Source: JACMLD01 sp038229695 (GTDB taxonomy: Bacteria; Bacteroidota; Bacteroidia; Chitinophagales; Chitinophagaceae). From it: a stretch of 20,266 nt of DNA. Made by a program: the position numbers and the translations under genes. The DNA is taken from contig JBBROE010000083.1 in NCBI GenBank assembly GCA_038229695.1, forward strand, positions 1 through 20,266, in the 5' to 3' direction. This document shows, one piece after another, positions 15,874-20,266 of this stretch. How positions within the stretch are numbered: position 1 is the first letter of the stretch; each line of letters starts with the position of its first letter. The notes below the pieces were generated by a model. That model made no database searches. It saw only the letters and a program-made list of their open reading frames with translations, and had not been told where the DNA came from.

Positions 15874-17135
15874 GACAGGGGAGCGGTTTCGCCGGCCTTG
15901 CTGAAGATGGCAACGGTCTTATTGACAATAAGGGGCTTTGCCCAAAACCCGACCGTTAAAATATAACCTATGGTAAGGTATAGAAAGCACATCGCGGTAC
16001 GCAACCCGACCAGGTCACCCAGCCCGCCAATGATCAACGGCACGATCGCCCCGCCAATAATGCCAGTCACCATAATGCCCGCAAAAGACCCGTGGTGCTC
16101 CAGCACGGAATTCAGCGCCAGCGAAAAAATAATGGGGTACATCACCGAAGCAAAAAATCCCACCAGCGGAAATGAAATGAGCGACATCCGGCCATTGCCA
16201 AACAGGGCCGCGCTAAGACAGCATAAGGCCAGTACGGTGAAAACGATCAGCAGTTTACGGCTGTCCATCACCTTTAGTAAAATTAAACCCAGCACGCCGC
16301 CGGCGGTCATCATGCCCCAAAAATAGGCGACGGTATCGGCCCCCCTGGTTTGCGGGTCAACCCCATGGTAGGTTTGCAGGAATTTGGATATCCAGTTGGC
16401 AATGCCCTGCTCGGTGCCTACATAACAAATCATCGCCAAAAAAAATAAGCGAACCAACGGCTTTTTGAACAGCAACAAATGGGTTTTGATGGTGCCAGCT
16501 TTCTCCTCTTCGTTCAACGCTACTACCGGAAAGGCAGAGAAACGGATAATGGCGATCATCAGCAGGCTGATGACGGCAAATATCCAGTACAGCGATATCC
16601 ACGGCAGGCTGGTGGGCACAATTGTCTGAAAGAAGGACAGGATGCCCGAGCGCCCCGCGCCATCCAGGTGCAGCGCGAAATAGGAATAGACCATCGGGCT
16701 CAGAAAAGACGCTGCCCCGAAGATCAATTGTGCCAGCACGGCATTGAAGGCATAATGTTCCTCCCCGCCCGAGGTGCGCAACAACGGGTTAATCACCACC
16801 TGCAGCATGGCCATCCCGGAACCAATCAAAAACAAAGAGATGATGGCGCTTACATAATTATGAATCACTGCTAAAAGAAGCGACCCGGTAAATGCCAATA
16901 CAAGCCCGGCGATCATTATCCGCTTCTCCTTGAATTTTTCAAGGAGGATGCCCGTTGGGACCGACACCACGCCGTACGCAATGAAAAAGGCGAAGGGCAG
17001 GAAGGCCGCCAGCGACAGGCTCAAATGAAAGCCACTGATAAACTCGGGGTTCAGGGCCCCAATCACATTGGTGAGAAAGGAGATGACGAAGAACGTCAGC
17101 ATGATCAGCGTAACAATATAATAATTTCGTTTCAT
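15870..17135 (-). CDS. MFS sugar permease, FHS (FucP/NagP-like) family
   Basis: The 421-residue protein has about twelve hydrophobic segments and imports a sugar across the inner membrane, most likely by proton symport. The N-terminal half has the NPEFISGFHLSLSLAAFLPF segment and the loop 2-3 motif GILLEKFKEKRIMIAG. The second half carries GTEQGIANWISKFLQTYHG, a segment typical of the fucose/galactose/GlcNAc permease group, and the symmetrical motif near GLGDLVGLRTAM. The gene starts 76 bases after nagB and overlaps the ROK kinase by 4 bases. In this setting it should deliver the free sugar that the ROK kinase phosphorylates. NagP-like transport of an amino sugar is a reasonable guess from the NagB neighbour, but FHS permeases vary in substrate. 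Confidence 0.88.
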   Translation of the reverse strand: MKRNYYIVTLIMLTFFVISFLTNVIGALNPEFISGFHLSLSLAAFLPFAFFIAYGVVSVPTGILLEKFKEKRIMIAGLVLAFTGSLLLAVIHNYVSAIISLFLIGSGMAMLQVVINPLLRTSGGEEHYAFNAVLAQLIFGAASFLSPMVYSYFALHLDGAGRSGILSFFQTIVPTSLPWISLYWIFAVISLLMIAIIRFSAFPVVALNEEEKAGTIKTHLLLFKKPLVRLFFLAMICYVGTEQGIANWISKFLQTYHGVDPQTRGADTVAYFWGMMTAGGVLGLILLKVMDSRKLLIVFTVLALCCLSAALFGNGRMSLISFPLVGFFASVMYPIIFSLALNSVLEHHGSFAGIMVTGIIGGAIVPLIIGGLGDLVGLRTAMCFLYLTIGYILTVGFWAKPLIVNKTVAIFSKAGETAPLS

Positions 17136-17211
17136 ACAGTTGGGGTAAATGACATGGACAGGGCAAACGGAAACAGGTATCCGGCTTTGTATTTTTTATA
17201 GTATTAACCCG

Positions 17212-17937
17212 TCAGGCCAATTGTTTCGCCGCGGCGGCATCCAGTAAAACATATGCCGACGGCAGCGTCTGAAAAATCGTTGCGGGTAAGGCAGTGGTTA
17301 CCGGGCCGGTTAAAGCCTGTGCCACAATCTCCGCCTTTTTTGCGCCGGCCGCAATCAGTAAAGGCATCCTGGCTTCCTGCAAATACTGCAGCCCCAGCGT
17401 GATGCCCTGGCTTAATGCCGTGGGCTGGGTAAAATATTTTTGTCCCACGCAAATGGTAAGCGGGGCCAGCGGGGCATGGTGGGCATATAAATTAAATTCG
17501 GTACCGGGCTCATTGAGGCCGATGTGCCCGTTCATGCCAATGCCGACCATCATAATATCCAACGGGCCCCTCGCGGTAATAAAGTCATCCATGTCTTTAC
17601 AGGCGCTGTCCAAATCCGCCGATTTCGCATCAAAAAATTGTACGCGCGCCGGTTCAATTGCCAGGAGGGAAAAGAAATTTTCGTTCAGGAAGTTGGTGCA
17701 GCTTCCGGCATCTTCCCTGCCGAGGCCCACCCATTCGTCGAGCCCCACAAAATAGCAGGCGCTGAAATCCACCCGGCCCGCTTTGGCGTCGTCCACCAAA
17801 CAGGTAAATACACCAGCCGGTGAGTCCCCGGAGGGAAAACAGATCAGCGAAGCGGGTTTATGCGCCACCTGCGCTATCACCAGGTCCGCAGCGGCCCGGC
17901 ACATAGAAGGATAATCGGCAGCAATTTGTACGTTCAT
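17212..17937 (-). CDS. nagB: Glucosamine-6-phosphate deaminase/isomerase homologue
   Basis: The 241-residue cytoplasmic enzyme belongs to the NagB/6-phosphogluconolactonase family, whose classic reaction turns glucosamine-6-phosphate into fructose-6-phosphate and ammonia. NagB marks are FPSGDSPAG (34-42, phosphate loop), FVGLDEW with D67 as the likely proton-shuttle aspartate, and VGIGMNGHIGLNEPG (131-145) with H138 and E143. Position 136 is Asn where the E. coli enzyme has Asp, as in Bacillus-type NagB proteins. GAKKA (198-202) supplies the phosphate-contacting lysine. The protein is short, about the size of monomeric Bacillus-type NagB, without the allosteric C-terminal extension of the E. 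coli hexamer. It lies 28 bases after the Gfo/Idh/MocA gene. NagA is absent, so either the incoming sugar is already deacetylated, NagA is elsewhere, or the substrate is another 6-phosphate sugar. Confidence 0.88.
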   Translation of the reverse strand: MNVQIAADYPSMCRAAADLVIAQVAHKPASLICFPSGDSPAGVFTCLVDDAKAGRVDFSACYFVGLDEWVGLGREDAGSCTNFLNENFFSLLAIEPARVQFFDAKSADLDSACKDMDDFITARGPLDIMMVGIGMNGHIGLNEPGTEFNLYAHHAPLAPLTICVGQKYFTQPTALSQGITLGLQYLQEARMPLLIAAGAKKAEIVAQALTGPVTTALPATIFQTLPSAYVLLDAAAAKQLA

Positions 17938-17965
17938 AGCATCAATTAAAATCTTTACAGGACAG

Positions 17966-19492
17966 CTACAACTTCAACTCGCCCCAGCCTTTGCGGTAGT
18001 CGCGCTTGATGAATTGGTTAGCGGGTTCATAATTGGTTACGCGCATATTGGCGCCATCCCACAGCAGGGCCTTGTAGCGGCCATTAAATTGCAACGCTTC
18101 CATGCTACCGTATACCGGGTCTTTGCGCTTTATCTTCTCCTGTATATCAAAGGTGCGCAGCAGCAGGTTACCCATCAGCACGGTCTCGGTAAGCGGACCG
18201 GCATAGCCGACAAAAGGCGAATCCACTTCCATCTTTCCATAGCCGGCGATAGATGCATCGATCCATTGCCACCAGTGACCATCCATGTCGCCTTCCACCC
18301 GCGGGTATTTTTTAGGCACGTTCAGGTCTTTGTTCAACGATAGCGGTAACAGTCGCGGCTGACTGCCTCCCCAGCCGCAGCTCACCTTGCCCTTGCTGCC
18401 GATGAACAGCGTGCAGCCCTCGAAATCATTTTCCGCCGCGATATCACCCAACGCTTCATTCATGTTCAGGTCAGGGTCAAGTTCTGCAAGGCGCTCCGGC
18501 GTAATGCCGCCATCCATCCAGTACAGGTCGAGGTCTTTCCCGTTCTGCTGTTTGAATTTGAATTTAATAGAACTGGATACCGGCCCGCTTTCCGGGTAGA
18601 CCCCTTCTTTAAAAATTCCTTTATATACCGTACTGGCGCTGCCGGAGACTTCGGTGGGATAACCCAATCCCAATAATTTGAACGGCGGACCCATTATGTG
18701 GCAACCCATATCCCCCAGCGCACCGGTGCCAAAGGCCCACCAGCCGCGCCAGTTGAACGGTACCAGGTTCTCAATATAGTTGGTGGCCTGGGCTGTTCCC
18801 AACCACAGGTCCCAGTTCAACGCTTTGGGAATTTGCGCAGCCGAGGTTGGCCAGCTGATACCCTGCGGCCATACCGGCCGGTCGGTCCAGCAATAGACTT
18901 TTTGAATATCGCCGATCAGCCCGGCTTCAAACCATTCACGCAGGGTGCGCATGCCCTCGCAGGAGGCACCCTGGTCGCCCATCTGCGTCACCACCTGGTA
19001 TTTTTCGGAAGCCTGTGTGAGTATGCGGGCCTCATAAATATCATGGGTGAGCGGTTTCTGCAGGTAGAGGTGTTTGCGCAGTTGCATCGCACTGAGGCCT
19101 ACAATGGCATGGTTGTGATCGGGTATGGCGACCGTTACGGCATCAAAGTTTTGGTGTTCTTTGTCGAACAGCTCACGCCAGTCCTGGTAAAACTTTGCTT
19201 TGGGAAATTCCTTGCGACGGGGGGCAGCGCCACGGTCGTCCACATCGCATAAGAAAGCGATTTCTCCATTCTTCCGCGGAGAACTGGCATGGTGCTTAAT
19301 GTCATTCTCGCCCTCGCCGCTGCAACCCACGGCGGCGATGTACAATTTATCACTCGGCGGGGTATAGCCTTTTCCCCCCAATACATAACGCGGCACGATG
19401 TAAAAGCCGGCGGTAGCGATAGCCGCTTTTTTAATAAAATTTTTCCGGGTGAGGGTATACTTCCCGCGTGACTGTTGGTATTGCTGTTCCAT
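17966..19492 (-). CDS. Exported Gfo/Idh/MocA-family oxidoreductase
   Basis: The 508-residue protein is an NAD(P)-type sugar oxidoreductase. An N-terminal Tat-like leader (TRKNFIKKAAIATAGFYIV, 15-33) lacks the twin arginine; the RK-x-FIKKAA form is common for this family in Bacteroidota and suggests export. The Rossmann start is AAVGCSGEGEND (53-64), then FLCDVDD (80-86) and VAIPDHNHA (121-129). The lysine motif is QKPLTHD (145-151), with K146 and Gln where many members have Glu. The second domain has WGTAQ-like lid residues and the conserved GALGDMGCHIM (258-267; D261, H265). The length agrees with Bacteroidota/Planctomycetota members. It lies 2 bases after a DUF1080 gene, the pairing known from redox-assisted glycoside cleavage, where the sugar C3 hydroxyl is oxidised to a ketone. 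Actual substrate and cofactor recycling are not visible. Confidence 0.88.
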   Translation of the reverse strand: MEQQYQQSRGKYTLTRKNFIKKAAIATAGFYIVPRYVLGGKGYTPPSDKLYIAAVGCSGEGENDIKHHASSPRKNGEIAFLCDVDDRGAAPRRKEFPKAKFYQDWRELFDKEHQNFDAVTVAIPDHNHAIVGLSAMQLRKHLYLQKPLTHDIYEARILTQASEKYQVVTQMGDQGASCEGMRTLREWFEAGLIGDIQKVYCWTDRPVWPQGISWPTSAAQIPKALNWDLWLGTAQATNYIENLVPFNWRGWWAFGTGALGDMGCHIMGPPFKLLGLGYPTEVSGSASTVYKGIFKEGVYPESGPVSSSIKFKFKQQNGKDLDLYWMDGGITPERLAELDPDLNMNEALGDIAAENDFEGCTLFIGSKGKVSCGWGGSQPRLLPLSLNKDLNVPKKYPRVEGDMDGHWWQWIDASIAGYGKMEVDSPFVGYAGPLTETVLMGNLLLRTFDIQEKIKRKDPVYGSMEALQFNGRYKALLWDGANMRVTNYEPANQFIKRDYRKGWGELKL

Positions 19493-19494
19493 GC

Positions 19495-20217
19495 TTACTT
19501 TTTGTCAAGCGGTTTAACGGCCACTTCTTTGAAAAATACGACATCTGCGTTACTGTGATTTTGCAAGCCGATAAAGCCCGAGTCGGGGCGGCGGCCGGGG
19601 AAGGGTTCGAAATCAAATTTACGCGGCGGCGTGGGTTGTCCTTCGGTATAGTCGGTTACTTTTTCACCGTTTACCGATACGATGGTCCGGGGGCCATCCA
19701 GCGTAATTTCCATGACGTTCCATTGCGGCCCCGGTTTGCCGGGCTTTGCCAATGGCGTGCTCAGTGAATACAGTGTACCGGTGATGTGGTGATCATCTTC
19801 ACCGGAGGTCTCGGGATGGTTATCGATCTGCACTTCATACCCGTAAAATACCGGCATCATGGGTTCACGCGGTTCAATGGGGATGCGGATAAATACGCCC
19901 GAGTTGCTGTTTGATTTTTGCATGCGGTAGACTAAGCGGATGATACAGTTACTGAATTTCTCCCCGGTCCAGTAGAGCAGGCCCATGCCGCCATGGCTGC
20001 CGGTAACGCCGTTTTCCACGTAGCGGCTCCCGGGTCCAACCATCTTCCATCCCTCCAGGTTTTTGCCGTTAAAGAGCTGCCGCCAGCCGGTTTCATCCAA
20101 CTGCGGTGGTGGGGGGATGGTACCCTGGGCGTTCACTGCCGGATGAATCGTCATCAGCCCCAGCAGGAAAAGGCCTGTGCCAAGGATTTTCAGGACTATT
20201 TTTTTGGAGGTCGGCAT
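19495..20217 (-). CDS. DUF1080 protein, probable 3-keto-glycoside hydrolase
   Basis: The 240-residue protein has a Sec signal peptide with cleavage near VNA/Q (residues 28-31) and a single DUF1080 (3-keto-disaccharide hydrolase) jelly-roll domain. Family marks are WRQLFNGKNLEGWKMVG (45-61), SNSGVFIRIP (104-113), GYEVQIDNH (126-134), TGTLYSLS (146-153), WNVMEITLDG (166-175), VNGEKVTDYTEG (182-193) and GFIGLQNHSN (214-223). Enzymes of this family cleave glycosides whose sugar carries a 3-keto group, by elimination/hydration, after a partner oxidoreductase has made the ketone. It is the first gene of the five-gene operon and is followed after 2 bases by the oxidoreductase, so the two should act together in the periplasm. 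Only 49 bases remain upstream in the window and no promoter is recognisable there; another gene could precede it. Confidence 0.87.
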   Translation of the reverse strand: MPTSKKIVLKILGTGLFLLGLMTIHPAVNAQGTIPPPPQLDETGWRQLFNGKNLEGWKMVGPGSRYVENGVTGSHGGMGLLYWTGEKFSNCIIRLVYRMQKSNSNSGVFIRIPIEPREPMMPVFYGYEVQIDNHPETSGEDDHHITGTLYSLSTPLAKPGKPGPQWNVMEITLDGPRTIVSVNGEKVTDYTEGQPTPPRKFDFEPFPGRRPDSGFIGLQNHSNADVVFFKEVAVKPLDKK

Positions 20218-20266
20218 GATGTAAGTTTTAGCGTTCGTTGAAGTTTATTTTTCGTTGCGAGCCGGA

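Overview
The window looks like chromosomal DNA of a Bacteroidota member, most plausibly of the Chitinophagaceae group. The evidence is a tandem SusC/SusD pair, lipoproteins with relaxed lipoboxes, an ECF sigma factor overlapping a membrane-anchored beta-barrel protein, a DUF1080 / Gfo-Idh-MocA pair, and ribosome-binding regions without clear Shine-Dalgarno sequences. No RNA gene, CRISPR array, integrase or intact insertion sequence was seen.

Layout. Positions 1-375 hold the 3' end of a YncE-like beta-propeller gene. Positions 376-2519 are a gene graveyard: a minus-strand PepSY-like remnant with internal stops, an unassigned minus-strand frame, the 3' half of an ABC-2 permease, and further decayed-looking frames. 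Positions 2520-8075 (+) form a compact operon: SusC-type TonB-dependent transporter, SusD-type lipoprotein, and a CPPED1-like calcineurin-type phosphoesterase. A convergent intergenic region follows, with a good minus-strand terminator at 8440-8468. On the minus strand come a lactonase-like beta-propeller lipoprotein (8511-9614), then an ECF sigma factor (10987-11565) overlapping by 17 bp a protein with an inner-membrane helix and a C-terminal PorT-like barrel (9756-11003). A lone short-chain dehydrogenase lies on + (12184-13017), flanked by gene-poor stretches with possible remnants. A LamG-type lipoprotein with a 13-heptad coiled coil follows (13570-14604, -).

Positions 15022-20217 (-) are the best functional unit: a five-gene operon transcribed DUF1080 protein > Gfo/Idh/MocA oxidoreductase > NagB-type aminosugar-phosphate isomerase > FHS-type MFS permease > ROK kinase. 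Gaps are 2, 28 and 76 bp, then a 4-bp ATGA overlap. Inferred logic: an exported oxidoreductase makes a 3-keto glycoside, the DUF1080 enzyme cleaves it, the permease imports the sugar, the ROK kinase phosphorylates it, and the NagB homologue sends it towards fructose-6-phosphate. No classical glycoside hydrolase and no NagA deacetylase accompany these genes, so the substrate is open.

The SusCD-phosphoesterase locus and the NagB operon look like two separate nutrient-acquisition modules. The most interesting leads are the redox-type operon with NagB, the sigma factor/trans-envelope barrel pair, and the phosphoesterase-only SusCD locus.
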